Assembly (NCBI RefSeq): GCF_003591005.1
Contig: NZ_QYYD01000019.1
Coordinates: 62,001 to 126,000, forward strand
Source: Rhodopseudomonas palustris
GTDB taxonomy: Bacteria; Pseudomonadota; Alphaproteobacteria; Rhizobiales; Xanthobacteraceae
Reading direction: 5' to 3'
DNA: 64,000 nucleotides
This document shows, one piece after another, positions 12,652 through 22,224 of this stretch (its first letter is position 1; each line of letters opens with the position of its first letter). The notes under the pieces are model-generated. The model saw only the letters and a program-made list of their open reading frames with translations. It was not told where the DNA came from and ran no database searches. The translations under genes were made by a program, and so were the position numbers.

Positions 12652-14643
12652 ATGAAATTCACCACACGCCTCGTGCTGCTCGTCACCGTGCTGACCGTCG
12701 GCGCGACGCTGGTCACTGCGACGCTGCTGACCTGGACGACGCGGCGCGCGATCATCACCGAGGCGGAAGCCTCTGGCGAGAAGGTCGCACGTCTGCTGGC
12801 CCGCAGCGCAAGTCTCGCCAGTTCGATCCCCGCCGAAGTCGAGTCGCTCATCGCTCAGGAGATGGTGGCGCAGGGCACGATCCTGGCTCATTTCGTCGAA
12901 GCCGCAGAGCGCGCCAGGATTCCGGCGGAGCAAATCAATCGGCAGCTCAAGACGATCACCGACGACACCGTTCTGGATGAAATCTGGATCACCGACGAAA
13001 ACGGCCACGCTTATCTGCACAGCCTGCCGGGTGTTGACTTCACCTTCAGCAATTCGCCGCAGGTGCAGCCGCAGGCCTATGCCTTTCACGATCTGCTCAG
13101 CGGCAAGCAGAAGGTCGTCGATCAGGACGCGCGCAAGCGCGACATCGACAACGAGCATTTCAAATATGTCGGGGTCGGCGGCGTCGACAAACCGCGGATC
13201 GTGCAGGTCGGGCGCAACGCCAGGTTTCTCGAAGAGCTGACCATGAAGGTGGGGCTGCCGCGCACCGTCGAGAACCTGCTCGCCGACGGCGATATCGACG
13301 CGGTCTGGGTGTTCGATCGCAAGCTCGATGCGCTGGTCGGGCCCGGCATCTACGGCGCCAATCTGCGCGACGGCCCCAATCAGAAGGAGCTGGGCCCGGT
13401 TCGGCTGGTGATTGCCGACGGCCAGACGCGCCACGTCGAAAGCCGCAATAATCTCAGCGTGATCGCACCGGTGCACAATGAACAGAAGGAAATCGTCGGC
13501 GCGGCGCTGGTCCGCCTGCCGATGAACCGGGTGTGGGCGACGGTGCAGAGTCAGGCCGAGATCGCTGCCGTCACGGCATCAGCCATCGCGGCGATCGGCA
13601 TTCTGCTGTCGATCGGCGTTGCGCGCTATCAGTCGGCGCCGCTGCGCCAGATCACCCGCGCCGCGACGGCGCTGGAGGCCCACGAATTCGATCCGAAGCT
13701 GCTGTCGCCGGTGCTGAGGCGACGCGACGAACTCGGCCAGCTGGCACGCGTGTTCACCGGCATGGCCGGACAGGTCGCGGCGCGTGAAGAGTATCTCGAC
13801 TCCATGGTGAAGCAGCGCACCGAAGAACTCGAGACGCGCAACCGCAGCCTCGAAGGGCTGTCGGCGGCGCTGTCGAAATATCTGTCGCCGCAGGTCTATT
13901 CGTCGATTTTCAGCGGTCACCAGGTCGCCGAGATCGCCTCCAAACGCAAGAAGCTGACGATCTTCCTGTCCGACATCGCCAACTTCACCGCCACCACCGA
14001 CAAGCTCGAATCCGAAGACCTCACTGCGATGCTCAATCGCTATCTCGCCGAGATGGCGCAGATCGCACTGAAGCACGGCGCCACCATCGACAAATATGTC
14101 GGCGACGCGGTGCTCGCCTTCTTCGGCGATCCGGAAAGCCGCGGCGTCAAAGAGGACGCCATCGCCTGCGTGATGATGGCGATCGAGATGCAGCAGAAGC
14201 TGATCGAACTCGAGGCCGAGTGGATGGAGACCGGGGCCGAACGTCCATTCCGGGTACGAATTGGCATCAACACTGGTTACTGCACGGTCGGCAATTTCGG
14301 CAGCCCGGACCGGATGGACTACACCATCGTGGGTGGCGAAGTGAATCTCACATCCCGACTCGAGCAGAGCTGCGAGCCCGGCTCGATCCTGATCTCGCAC
14401 GTCACCTGGTCGCTGGTGAACGAGGTGATCAACGCCGAAGAGCGGCCGGCCCTGACAGTGAAGGGGTTCGGCGAGCCGGTGCGCGCCTACGCGGTGCGCG
14501 GACTGAAAGCCGCGGCGCCGGCCGAAGTGATCCGAAAGGAGCTGCCGGGGATGCGGCTGTTCATCGACACCGCTGCCGCGGATCGCGAAGAGGTCCGGGA
14601 GACGCTCGCCAAGGTGGTTGCAGAGCTCGACGACCCGACGTAG
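12652..14643 (+). CDS. Membrane class III adenylate cyclase with extracytoplasmic sensor and HAMP
   Basis: 663-residue receptor-type cyclase. A membrane helix (7-27), a long extracytoplasmic double-PAS/Cache-like region (about 28-300), a second helix (about 304-322) and a HAMP domain lead through a coiled coil to the cyclase catalytic domain. The metal-binding aspartates are Asp441 (FLSDIANFT) and Asp485 (GDAVLAFFGD). The residues RIGINTGYCTVGNFG and DYTIVGGEVNLTSRLE follow, with the transition-state Asn and Arg in the latter, so the enzyme should be active. It would convert ATP to cAMP in response to a periplasmic cue. ATP rather than GTP preference is inferred from family abundance. Stand-alone gene. 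Confidence 0.88.
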   Translation: MKFTTRLVLLVTVLTVGATLVTATLLTWTTRRAIITEAEASGEKVARLLARSASLASSIPAEVESLIAQEMVAQGTILAHFVEAAERARIPAEQINRQLKTITDDTVLDEIWITDENGHAYLHSLPGVDFTFSNSPQVQPQAYAFHDLLSGKQKVVDQDARKRDIDNEHFKYVGVGGVDKPRIVQVGRNARFLEELTMKVGLPRTVENLLADGDIDAVWVFDRKLDALVGPGIYGANLRDGPNQKELGPVRLVIADGQTRHVESRNNLSVIAPVHNEQKEIVGAALVRLPMNRVWATVQSQAEIAAVTASAIAAIGILLSIGVARYQSAPLRQITRAATALEAHEFDPKLLSPVLRRRDELGQLARVFTGMAGQVAAREEYLDSMVKQRTEELETRNRSLEGLSAALSKYLSPQVYSSIFSGHQVAEIASKRKKLTIFLSDIANFTATTDKLESEDLTAMLNRYLAEMAQIALKHGATIDKYVGDAVLAFFGDPESRGVKEDAIACVMMAIEMQQKLIELEAEWMETGAERPFRVRIGINTGYCTVGNFGSPDRMDYTIVGGEVNLTSRLEQSCEPGSILISHVTWSLVNEVINAEERPALTVKGFGEPVRAYAVRGLKAAAPAEVIRKELPGMRLFIDTAAADREEVRETLAKVVAELDDPT

Positions 14644-14732
14644 CGGGCGCGTTTCGCGCTGCATTGCAGGCATGACTTCTCAGCGCCGCAAAACGTCATA
14701 TCTAGGGCCCTGATCCACGAGGCCCTGTCCCT

Positions 14733-15755
14733 ATGAAGAAGATCGGCTTTCTTTCTTTCGGCCATTGGTCGCCGTCGCCGCAGTCCGGCACTCGCTCCGC
14801 GGCCGACGCGCTGCTGCAATCGATCGAGCTGGCGCAGGCTGCCGAACAGCTCGGCGCTGACGGCGCTTACGTTCGCGTGCATCACTTCGCGCGCCAACTC
14901 GCCTCGCCCTTCCCGCTGCTCGCCGCGATCGGCGCCAAGACCAGCCGGATCGAGATCGGCACCGCCGTGATCGACATGCGTTACGAGAACCCGCTGTACA
15001 TGGCCGAGGATGCCGGCGCCGCCGATCTGATTTCGGGTGGCCGGCTGCAGCTCGGCATTAGCCGCGGCTCGCCCGAGCAGGTGATCGACGGCTTCCGTTA
15101 CTTTGGCTACGAGCCGGCCGAGGGCCAGAGCGACGCCGACATGGGCCGCCGTCATACCGAAGTGCTGCTCGACGTGCTGCGCGGCGAAGGCTTCGCCAAC
15201 CCGAACCCGCGGCCGATGTTTCCCAATCCGCCCGGACTGCTTCGGCTCGAGCCCTATTCGGAAGGGCTGCGCGACCGCATCTGGTGGGGCGCCGGCTCCA
15301 ATGCGACCGCGGTCTGGGCCGCCAAGCTCGGCATGAATCTGCAGAGCTCGACGCTGAAGAACGACGAGACCGGCGAGCCGTTTCACGTCCAGCAGGCGGC
15401 GCAGATCCGCGCCTATCGGGCGGCGTGGCAGGAAGCCGGTCACACGCGCACGCCGCGCGTCTCGGTCAGCCGCAGCATCTTCGCGCTGGTCGACGATCGC
15501 GACCGCGCTTATTTCGGCGGCGAAGGCGGCCAGCAGGACCAGGTCGGCTATCTTGACGCGCAGACACGTGCGATCTTCGGCCGCTCCTACGCGGCGGAGC
15601 CGGACGTGCTGATCGAGCAGCTCAAGCAGGACGAGGCGATCGCCGAGGCCGATACGCTGCTGCTGACGGTCCCGAACCAGCTCGGCGTCGACTACAATGC
15701 CCACGTGATCGAGGCCCTTCTCACCCACGTGGCGCCAGCACTCGGCTGGCGATAA
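14733..15755 (+). CDS. Luciferase-like (LLM class) flavin-dependent oxidoreductase
   Basis: 340-residue member of the bacterial luciferase-like superfamily: a TIM barrel that binds reduced FMN or F420 and oxidises organic substrates with oxygen. Visible landmarks are the N-terminal strand IGFLSFGHW, the conserved VRVHHFARQLASPFPLLAAI and the phosphate-binding region DLISGGRLQLGISRGS. No partner flavin reductase is encoded nearby. The substrate is unknown. It stands alone between the adenylate cyclase and a palindromic repeat; the ATG at 14733 is the first in frame and matches the family start. Confidence 0.85.
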   Translation: MKKIGFLSFGHWSPSPQSGTRSAADALLQSIELAQAAEQLGADGAYVRVHHFARQLASPFPLLAAIGAKTSRIEIGTAVIDMRYENPLYMAEDAGAADLISGGRLQLGISRGSPEQVIDGFRYFGYEPAEGQSDADMGRRHTEVLLDVLRGEGFANPNPRPMFPNPPGLLRLEPYSEGLRDRIWWGAGSNATAVWAAKLGMNLQSSTLKNDETGEPFHVQQAAQIRAYRAAWQEAGHTRTPRVSVSRSIFALVDDRDRAYFGGEGGQQDQVGYLDAQTRAIFGRSYAAEPDVLIEQLKQDEAIAEADTLLLTVPNQLGVDYNAHVIEALLTHVAPALGWR

Positions 15756-15788
15756 CCAGCGGATCAATAGACGAAAGCCCCTCGGCTT

Positions 15789-15917
15789 CGTCATGCCCGG
15801 CCTTGTGCCGGGCATCCACGCCTTGCTGACGGAGATGCAGAAAAGGCGTGGATGGCCGGGCCTTCGCCAAGCCGAAGGGGCTTCGGCCCCGCAGGCGGGT
15901 CAAGCGCGGCCATGACG
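15789..15917 (+). repeat. Palindromic intergenic repeat, family A (copy 3, expanded)
   Basis: Same element as at 4867-4956, but the right arm carries about 40 extra bases (roughly 15863-15905) that contain their own small palindrome around GGGGCTTCGGCCCC. It shows the element tolerates internal growth. Confidence 0.85.
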
Positions 15918-15979
15918 AGCGATAGGGCGTACTACGCGGCTTAAGACGGATCTGGCGTTCCTGAAGACCGCATCGCAGA

Positions 15980-16555
15980 TCAGCGCGGCCGTCGGCGCTG
16001 GGATCGCTTATCGGGCTCGACGTGGATCTCCTTCAACGCGCCGTTCGACACGACGACCACCGCAATGATCAGCTTGCCCTCGGTGGTGCTCAGCCCGGCG
16101 CTGATCGCGCGACCGGCGCCGACTTGCTCGGCGATGGCGATGGCCTCGGTCAGCGGCATGCGGGAGCGCTGGAACGCTTCGATGTCGCGCTTGTCGTTCC
16201 CCTGCAGCTCTGCGGTCGGCATCACCACCGTGGAGCTGACGACGCGTCTGGTCGCCACGTCGATGACGGTGCTCCAGATATTGCCGTCCTTGATCGATTT
16301 GATCTCGAAGAACGGCGCCCCGCCTTGGTCGTTCAGCGCAAGATCGTAGGCGCGTGCGCCGCCGAGCCCGCTCTCCACCATACGAACGACGTCGGCACCT
16401 GACGGAACGCTGCCGACCGCCTCCGGCGCAGCGTCACCGGCCACCGGCGCGCGTTCCAGCGCCTCCGACTCACGCGCCGCCCATGCGCCGACGAGGCCCT
16501 GCCCGAGGAGAAGCATCACCAAGACACATTGGGCCGAAAGGCTCCGTGCAGACAT
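15980..16555 (-). CDS. Secreted PepSY-like protein
   Basis: 191-residue exported protein. The ATG at 16555 has GAGG five bases upstream and gives a clean signal peptide (hydrophobic stretch CVLVMLLLGQGLVGAWA); the ATG at 16573 lacks a ribosome site. The mature part holds two segments resembling PepSY domains: about residues 45-100 (DVVRMVESGLGGARAYDL, then IWSTVIDVATRRVV) and about 120-175 (LTEAIAIAEQVGAGRAISAGL). PepSY domains often inhibit proteases or sense periplasmic state. Function here is not established. It lies downstream of the patatin lipoprotein on the same strand, 50 bases away, and may share its transcript. Confidence 0.7.
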   Translation of the reverse strand: MSARSLSAQCVLVMLLLGQGLVGAWAARESEALERAPVAGDAAPEAVGSVPSGADVVRMVESGLGGARAYDLALNDQGGAPFFEIKSIKDGNIWSTVIDVATRRVVSSTVVMPTAELQGNDKRDIEAFQRSRMPLTEAIAIAEQVGAGRAISAGLSTTEGKLIIAVVVVSNGALKEIHVEPDKRSQRRRPR

Positions 16556-16605
16556 TGCCGCCTCGTTCAGCATGGACGCGGCATCGCAACCGAGTCACCC
16601 CATTG

Positions 16606-17787
16606 TCAGTTCGCGCCGGCGACCCGTCGCTCGGCCGTCGCCTCGGCCATCGGCGCCGTGGTCGGCCCGTCCGCCGGGGGCGCCTTCGCCCAGGCGCGGC
16701 CGGACAACGCCTTGTCGTAGCCGTACTGGAACAGGTCGCGCATATAGGCGGTGTTGAAGCCCGCCGGCGAGATCGGACGGTCGGCCTCGATGTAACTCAG
16801 GTTGAAACCGTATTTGTTGCGCCTGGCGAAGTCGTAGGTGCTGTACAGGATCGAGCGGGTCTGCGTTTTCAGCAACGTCGACGACGACCGCGCGGCGATG
16901 TCCAGCGTCTTGTCGGCGACCACCTGGAATTCCGGCTCGATCTTGTTGTTGATCAGAATGTAGAGCTGGAGATCGAGAGACTTGCCCGACGCGTTGCGCA
17001 GCAGGTAGGCCTCCGGCAACGTCAGCACCGGCGCAGTCACGCCGCCGTCGACATGCATCTCCTGAAACCGCGCGCCGCCGGCTTCGGCGCTGATCAACAT
17101 CGGCGGGAACACCGCCGGCAGGCTCGCCGAGGCTGCGACGACATCGCGAAACAGGTTGAGCGATTGTGGCGTACCGACCGCGGCGATGCGGCCGAGGTTC
17201 CAGATCACCGCGCGCTGGGAATCCAGATTGGTGGTGACCACGAACAGCATGCGGCCCTTGGCGTATTCGGCCGCAACCGCCGCGACGAAGTCCTCGTTGA
17301 TGTAATCGGCGACCAGTTCGCGCAGCCGCTTGTTGCCGAACAGGCCGGAACCGAAAATCGCGTTCAGCGGGTTCGGCGATTCCAGCAGCGTCTCGGCGAT
17401 GCCGCTGGTGTAGAACTGGCGCAAGGTCGGATCATATTGCGGTCCGAGAAACGCGAACGGCGCGATCAGCGCACCCGTGCTGACGCCCGACACGAGCGTG
17501 AACGACGGCCGCGTTCCGGCCGCGGTCCAGCCGTTCAGCAGGCCGGCACCATAAGCCCCGTCCGCGCCGCCGCCGGAGAGCGCCAGGTAGTTGCGCGGCC
17601 CTGCCGGCAGCTTGGTCTGGACGAAGGCGGAGGCCGGCTCGTCGGCATAGCGGCGCAGATCATCAAGGTTGAGGACGCGCGCCGCATTGGCCTCGGAAGC
17701 CGTGTACGGCACGCGCGGCGCCGACGCGCACGCCGCCAGCATCCAACTCAACGCGATGACCAGCGGAACCATGAGAGGTCGATACAT
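16606..17787 (-). CDS. Patatin-like phospholipase lipoprotein
   Basis: About 393 residues. An N-terminal signal with lipobox MLAAC predicts a lipid-anchored envelope protein. The patatin fold shows the oxyanion motif ALSGGGADGAYGAGLL, the nucleophile serine in GVSTG (about Ser103) and the dyad aspartate in HVDGGVTAPV, so a Ser-Asp lipid acyl hydrolase is expected. ATG at 17787 is used because AGGA lies eight bases upstream; ATG 17796 is three codons earlier. It is downstream of the RND efflux genes on the same strand, with a 35-base gap after the small SH3-like gene, so a role in envelope lipid upkeep linked to the pump is possible but unproven. Confidence 0.85.
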   Translation of the reverse strand: MYRPLMVPLVIALSWMLAACASAPRVPYTASEANAARVLNLDDLRRYADEPASAFVQTKLPAGPRNYLALSGGGADGAYGAGLLNGWTAAGTRPSFTLVSGVSTGALIAPFAFLGPQYDPTLRQFYTSGIAETLLESPNPLNAIFGSGLFGNKRLRELVADYINEDFVAAVAAEYAKGRMLFVVTTNLDSQRAVIWNLGRIAAVGTPQSLNLFRDVVAASASLPAVFPPMLISAEAGGARFQEMHVDGGVTAPVLTLPEAYLLRNASGKSLDLQLYILINNKIEPEFQVVADKTLDIAARSSSTLLKTQTRSILYSTYDFARRNKYGFNLSYIEADRPISPAGFNTAYMRDLFQYGYDKALSGRAWAKAPPADGPTTAPMAEATAERRVAGAN

Positions 17788-17822
17788 GCGACGCATCCTG
17801 CAGCCGAACGGTTGACAACCGA

Positions 17823-18101
17823 TTAGGGATTGGACGCGTCGCAGTGCCGATCCACAGAAGATTCAGCCGAATGATGGGGCGCGCTCGGACGCGGAACCCG
17901 CTCGAGATAGTCCTGATGGATCGCCTGGATGGTCTTGCGGTCGTCGAACTTGACGCGCCAGCTGCTCGGCGAGCCCTGCCCGACGATCAGACCTTCGCGG
18001 TCGCCGTACTTCGGATGGCGCGAGCGGCCCAGCGGGCTCATCCGGACGCGAGCGCCCCGACACAGGGGAAGCGGAGCAGACAGGTAATCGTTCGTCTTCA
18101 T
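17823..18101 (-). CDS. Small SH3/KOW-like protein coupled to RND pump
   Basis: A 92-residue protein whose ATG overlaps the TGA of the RND permease gene (ATGA), so the two are translationally coupled. The centre (about residues 14-68) reads like a KOW/SH3 beta barrel: a basic strand RGARVRMSPLGRSRHPK, a GxxGxIVG turn in DREGLIVGQG, then SSWRVKFDD and a final strand ending DYLERV. The last 22 residues look unstructured. No signal peptide, so it should be cytoplasmic. Function unknown; a long overlapping frame on the same strand continues upstream but that part is the shadow of the permease gene. Confidence 0.7.
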   Translation of the reverse strand: MKTNDYLSAPLPLCRGARVRMSPLGRSRHPKYGDREGLIVGQGSPSSWRVKFDDRKTIQAIHQDYLERVPRPSAPHHSAESSVDRHCDASNP

Positions 18102-21100
18102 GTAGGCGCGCCTTCTTCCGGCATCTTGATACGAAACCACGCCACGTAGAGCGCGGGCAGAAAGAGCAGTGTCAGCACGGTGCCGACGATGATGCCGCCC
18201 ATCATCGCGTAGGCCATCGGCCCCCAGAACACCTCGCGGGCGATCGGAATCAGCGCGAGGCTGGCGGCGGCTGCCGTGAGCAGAATCGGTCGCATCCGGT
18301 GTTCGGTCGCTTCTTCGACCGCTTCCCAGGGCGGCTTGCCTTCGCTGCGCAGTTGTTCGATCTGCACGATCAGGATGACCGAGTTGCGGATCAGGATTCC
18401 GATCAACGCCAGCACGCCGAGGATCGCGACGAACCCGAGCGGAGCGCCGCTCGGCAGCAGCGCTGCGACAACGCCGATCAGAGCCAGGGGCGCGACGGCG
18501 AACACCAGGAACAGCCGGTGGAAGCTCTGCAGCTGCACCATCAGGATGGTCGCCATCACGAACAGCATGATCGGCACCACCGCGGCGATCGGCGCCTGCG
18601 ACTTGGCGCTTTCTTCGACCGTGCCGCCGACCACCGCCGCGTAGCCGAACGGCAGCTTGGCGTTGAACTCGGCGACCTGCGGCTTCAGCTGATCGACCAC
18701 GGTCGCCGGCTGGGTGGCGTCGATCAGGCCGGCCTTGACGGTGATGGTCGGCAAGCGTGAGCGGCGCCAGATCGTCGGCTGTTCGAGCTCGTAGCGGAAC
18801 GTCGCCACCGCCGCGAGCGGCACGCTCTGCCCGCTGCTGCCCGACAATTGCAGGTTGCGCAGCGTCTCGATCGACCCACGCTCCGCCGCATTGGCGCGGC
18901 CCTGCACGTTGACCAGATAGATATCGTCGCGAACCTGGGTGACGGTCGAGCCATCGACGATGGCGTTGAGCGTCGAGGCGATATCTTCCGACGTGACGCC
19001 GAGCTGGCGCGCCTTGTCCTGCAGCACGTCGACCTTGACGACGCGCGCCGGCTCCATCCAGTCGTACACCACGTCGCCGAGATGCGGATTGGTCGCCATA
19101 ATACCGGCGAGCTGCCGCGACAGCTCGCGGACCTTGGCGATGTCCGGCCCGCTGACGCGGTACTGGATCGGCCGGCCGACCGGCGGGCCGATATCGAGCA
19201 GCTTCACCAGCGCGTCGGTGCCCGGGAAGGTCTTTTTCAGATAGGCCTGCAATTCCGGCTGCAGCCGGTCGCGGTCGGCGAGGCTCTTGGTGACGATTAC
19301 GATCTGGCCGAACGACTTGTCGGCCGGCTGCACGTCGAACGACAGCACGAAGCGCGGCGCGCCCTGGCCCACATAGCTCGACCAGTGATCGATACCGTCC
19401 TTGCCCTGCAGCGCCTCGCGCTCGAACCGTGCCATCTGTGCGCTGGTTTCGGTGATCGAGCTGTTCTGCGGCAGATTCCAGTCGACGATCAGCTCGTTGC
19501 GATCGGACGACGGGAAAAATTGCTGCTGCACGAAGCCCATGCCGACCAGCGACAGCGCGAACGCCGCCAGCGTCACGCCGATCGTCAGCCACCGCCAGCG
19601 CATGCAGAACAACAGCGTCCGGGTGAACGCGCGCGAGAACCATCCCTTGGTCTCGTGATGGCTCTTCATCTGCTTCGGCAGGATGGTGACGCCGAGTAGC
19701 GGCGTGAACAGCACCGCGACGATCCACGAGGTGATCAGCGACACCGCGATCACGACGAACAGCGTGAAGGTGAATTCGCCCGCGGCGCTACTGTTGAGGC
19801 CGATCGGGATGAAGCCCGCCACCGTCACCAGCGTGCCGGTGAGCATCGGGAACGCAGTCGAGGTGTAGACGTGGGTCGCGGCCTTCTCGAGCGTATCGCC
19901 GACCTCGAGCCGAGCTACCATCATCTCGACCGCGATCATGGCATCGTCGACCAAGAGGCCGAGCGCGATGATCAGCGCGCCCAGCGAGATCCGCTGCAGC
20001 GAAATGTCGGAATACTGCATCACCAAAAAGGTGATCGCGAGCACCAGTGGAATCGAAATCGCCACGACCAGGCCGGCGCGCAGGCCGAGGCTGATGAAGC
20101 TGATCGCCAGCACGATCGCGACCGCTTCGAACAGCGCCCGGGTGAAGCCCGACACCGCCTCGTCGACGATCTGCGGCTGGTCCGACACCAGATGCACCTC
20201 GGCGCCGACCGGCAGATCGGCCGTGATGTGCTTCATCTTCTCCTTCAGCGCCTCGCCGAACTCCAGCAGGTTGGCGCCGGCCTTCATGCCGATCGCGAGG
20301 CCGATCGCGGGCTGTCCCTTGTATCTGAAAAGCGAGGTCGGCGGATCGGAGTAGCCACGTCGGATGGTGGCGATGTCGGTCAGCGGGAAGAACCGATCGT
20401 TGACGCGCAGATTGATCGCCTTGAGACTCTCTTCCGAAGTAAACTGTCCGCTGACGCGGACGCTGATCCGCTCCGGCCCCGCCTGCAACACGCCGGACGG
20501 CGTGATCGCATTCTGCGCTTGCAGCGACGCGATGATCGAGCGCTGATCGAGCCCGAGCGCCGCGACCTTGCGCGGCGAGAACTCCAGGAAGATCACTTCG
20601 TCCTGGGCGCCGATGATATCGACGCGCCCGACGTTGGGCACTTGCAGCACCTTGGCGCGGACGTCCTCGACCTGATCGCGGAGCTGGCGCTGGGTGAGAC
20701 CGTCGCTGGTGAAGGCGTAGATATTGCCGAAAACGTCGCCGAAGCGATCGTTGAACGCCGGCCCGAGCACGCCCTGCGGAAAGTCGCCCTTGATGTCGTT
20801 GACCATGTTGCGGACGCGCACCCAGGTCGGGACCACGTCCCGCGCCTTGGTGGTGTCGCGCAGAAAGACGAACACAGTGGTCTCGCCGGCGGTGGTGATG
20901 CTCTTGGTGTAGTCGAGCGATTCCAGCTCTTCGAGCTTCTTCTCGATCCGGTCGGTGACCTGGCGCGTGGTTTCTTCGGCCGAGGCGCCAGGCCATTTGG
21001 CCTGGATCACCATCGTCTTGATCGTGAACGCCGGGTCTTCCTCGCGGCCGAGCTCGAGATACGAGAACAGGCCGGCCGCCATGAAGGCGATCATGAAGTA

Positions 21101-21154
21101 CCAGACCATCGAACGATGGTGCAGGGCCCAGTCGGAGAGGTTGAATTTCTTCAC
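18098..21154 (-). CDS. RND efflux permease (TriC/HAE-type)
   Basis: 1018-residue resistance-nodulation-division pump. It has the two-fold repeat of a helix plus large periplasmic loop plus five helices, with the proton-relay aspartate pair in ALGLLVDDAMIAVE (about residue 400) and the conserved start of the first loop GREEDPAFTIKTMVIQAKWPGAS. The protein is driven by proton influx and works as a trimer with periplasmic adaptors and an outer-membrane channel. The gene overlaps the second adaptor gene by four bases (ATGA) and the small SH3-like gene by four. No outer-membrane factor gene is in the window, so the channel must be borrowed. Substrates cannot be read from sequence. Confidence 0.93.
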   Translation of the reverse strand: MKKFNLSDWALHHRSMVWYFMIAFMAAGLFSYLELGREEDPAFTIKTMVIQAKWPGASAEETTRQVTDRIEKKLEELESLDYTKSITTAGETTVFVFLRDTTKARDVVPTWVRVRNMVNDIKGDFPQGVLGPAFNDRFGDVFGNIYAFTSDGLTQRQLRDQVEDVRAKVLQVPNVGRVDIIGAQDEVIFLEFSPRKVAALGLDQRSIIASLQAQNAITPSGVLQAGPERISVRVSGQFTSEESLKAINLRVNDRFFPLTDIATIRRGYSDPPTSLFRYKGQPAIGLAIGMKAGANLLEFGEALKEKMKHITADLPVGAEVHLVSDQPQIVDEAVSGFTRALFEAVAIVLAISFISLGLRAGLVVAISIPLVLAITFLVMQYSDISLQRISLGALIIALGLLVDDAMIAVEMMVARLEVGDTLEKAATHVYTSTAFPMLTGTLVTVAGFIPIGLNSSAAGEFTFTLFVVIAVSLITSWIVAVLFTPLLGVTILPKQMKSHHETKGWFSRAFTRTLLFCMRWRWLTIGVTLAAFALSLVGMGFVQQQFFPSSDRNELIVDWNLPQNSSITETSAQMARFEREALQGKDGIDHWSSYVGQGAPRFVLSFDVQPADKSFGQIVIVTKSLADRDRLQPELQAYLKKTFPGTDALVKLLDIGPPVGRPIQYRVSGPDIAKVRELSRQLAGIMATNPHLGDVVYDWMEPARVVKVDVLQDKARQLGVTSEDIASTLNAIVDGSTVTQVRDDIYLVNVQGRANAAERGSIETLRNLQLSGSSGQSVPLAAVATFRYELEQPTIWRRSRLPTITVKAGLIDATQPATVVDQLKPQVAEFNAKLPFGYAAVVGGTVEESAKSQAPIAAVVPIMLFVMATILMVQLQSFHRLFLVFAVAPLALIGVVAALLPSGAPLGFVAILGVLALIGILIRNSVILIVQIEQLRSEGKPPWEAVEEATEHRMRPILLTAAAASLALIPIAREVFWGPMAYAMMGGIIVGTVLTLLFLPALYVAWFRIKMPEEGAPT

Positions 21155-22224
21155 GCTTGCGGTTCCCCTTCGAGGCGGACCCGCTGGCCCTCCTTGAGTT
21201 GATGCACTCCCGCTCTCGCTATACGTTCGCCGGCGTTGATTCCGTCGGTGACCTGAACCGAGCCGTCGTCGCCGCGCACGATCTGCACCTTGCGCTTGCT
21301 GACCGACTTGGTCGCCGGATCGATCACCCAGACGTAGGACTGATCATTGTCGACGAGGATCGCAGTCGCCGGCAGCGAATAGCCTTGCGACGGCTTGCCC
21401 GGAATCAGCGTGGTGATCGTCGAACCGAGCCGGAACGTGTCCGGTGGAGACTCCAATGTGATCCGCACCCGCCGCGTCCGTGTGACCGGATCGGCCTGCG
21501 GCGCCACTTCGCGGACTTTGCCGGCGGCTTCGATCTGCGCATCGAGCTGCAGCCGCACCGTCAACGGCGCGCCGATCTTGAGCATGCCGGCGAGTTCGTC
21601 GGCGACGTCGATCACCGCCTCGCGAATGTCCGGCCGCGCCACGGTCACGACGGTCTGGCCGGGATTGACAATCTGCCCGACCTGGACGCCGACTGCGGTG
21701 ACGACGCCGGCATACTCGACTTCGAGCTTGGTGTAGCTGAGCTGCTCGCGCGCCTTGGTCAGATTGGATTGCGCGCGCGTCACTGCCGCCTGCGCGGCGG
21801 CGCTGCTCTGCTCGGCGGAGTCGAGCGTCGCCTTGGTGGTCGCGCCGGTCTCAATCAGCGTGCGCTGGCGATTGGCGGTGCCGCTGGCATTGACGAACTG
21901 TCCCTGCGCGGTCGACACTTCAGCCAGAGCCGAGCGCACCGCGAGCTCGGCCGCGAACGGGTCGACGGCGGCGAGCAGTTGGCCCTTCTCCACCGTGTCG
22001 CCGACATTGACCGGCCGCGCGATCAGCCGCCCGAGCATGCGGAAGCCGTAGTCGGTCTTGAACTGCGGCTCGACCGTCCCGACCACCGCGAGACTGCTCG
22101 CCTCGCGCGGCGCGACCACCACCGATAGCACCGGCCGGATCGGCTCCGGCTGCTCCGGCTTCTTGTCGCAGCCCGCAATCAGCAGACATGTCGTTGCAAG
22201 CACGACGATCCGAACCATGTTCAT
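21151..22224 (-). CDS. RND periplasmic adaptor lipoprotein, second of two
   Basis: 357-residue membrane-fusion protein. The ATG at 22224 overlaps the upstream adaptor stop codon (ATGA) and gives the signal MNMVRIVVLATTCLLIAGC with lipobox cysteine at about 19. The barrel-sandwich (lipoyl) half-motifs LGRLIARPVNVGDTVEKGQ and VTAVGVQVGQIVNPGQ flank an alpha-helical hairpin (about 100-165). The beta-barrel and membrane-proximal domains follow. The frame is open upstream of this start but that part is a shadow of the first adaptor. It differs clearly in sequence from the first adaptor, so the pair is not a recent duplication. Confidence 0.92.
   Translation of the reverse strand: MNMVRIVVLATTCLLIAGCDKKPEQPEPIRPVLSVVVAPREASSLAVVGTVEPQFKTDYGFRMLGRLIARPVNVGDTVEKGQLLAAVDPFAAELAVRSALAEVSTAQGQFVNASGTANRQRTLIETGATTKATLDSAEQSSAAAQAAVTRAQSNLTKAREQLSYTKLEVEYAGVVTAVGVQVGQIVNPGQTVVTVARPDIREAVIDVADELAGMLKIGAPLTVRLQLDAQIEAAGKVREVAPQADPVTRTRRVRITLESPPDTFRLGSTITTLIPGKPSQGYSLPATAILVDNDQSYVWVIDPATKSVSKRKVQIVRGDDGSVQVTDGINAGERIARAGVHQLKEGQRVRLEGEPQA

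Noticed and set aside
18102-19727. Long frame upstream of the small SH3-like gene, on the same strand inside the RND gene
   Set aside because: Low-complexity Arg/Gly/Ala translation in the +1 shadow of the permease; only the part from ATG 18101 has real protein character.
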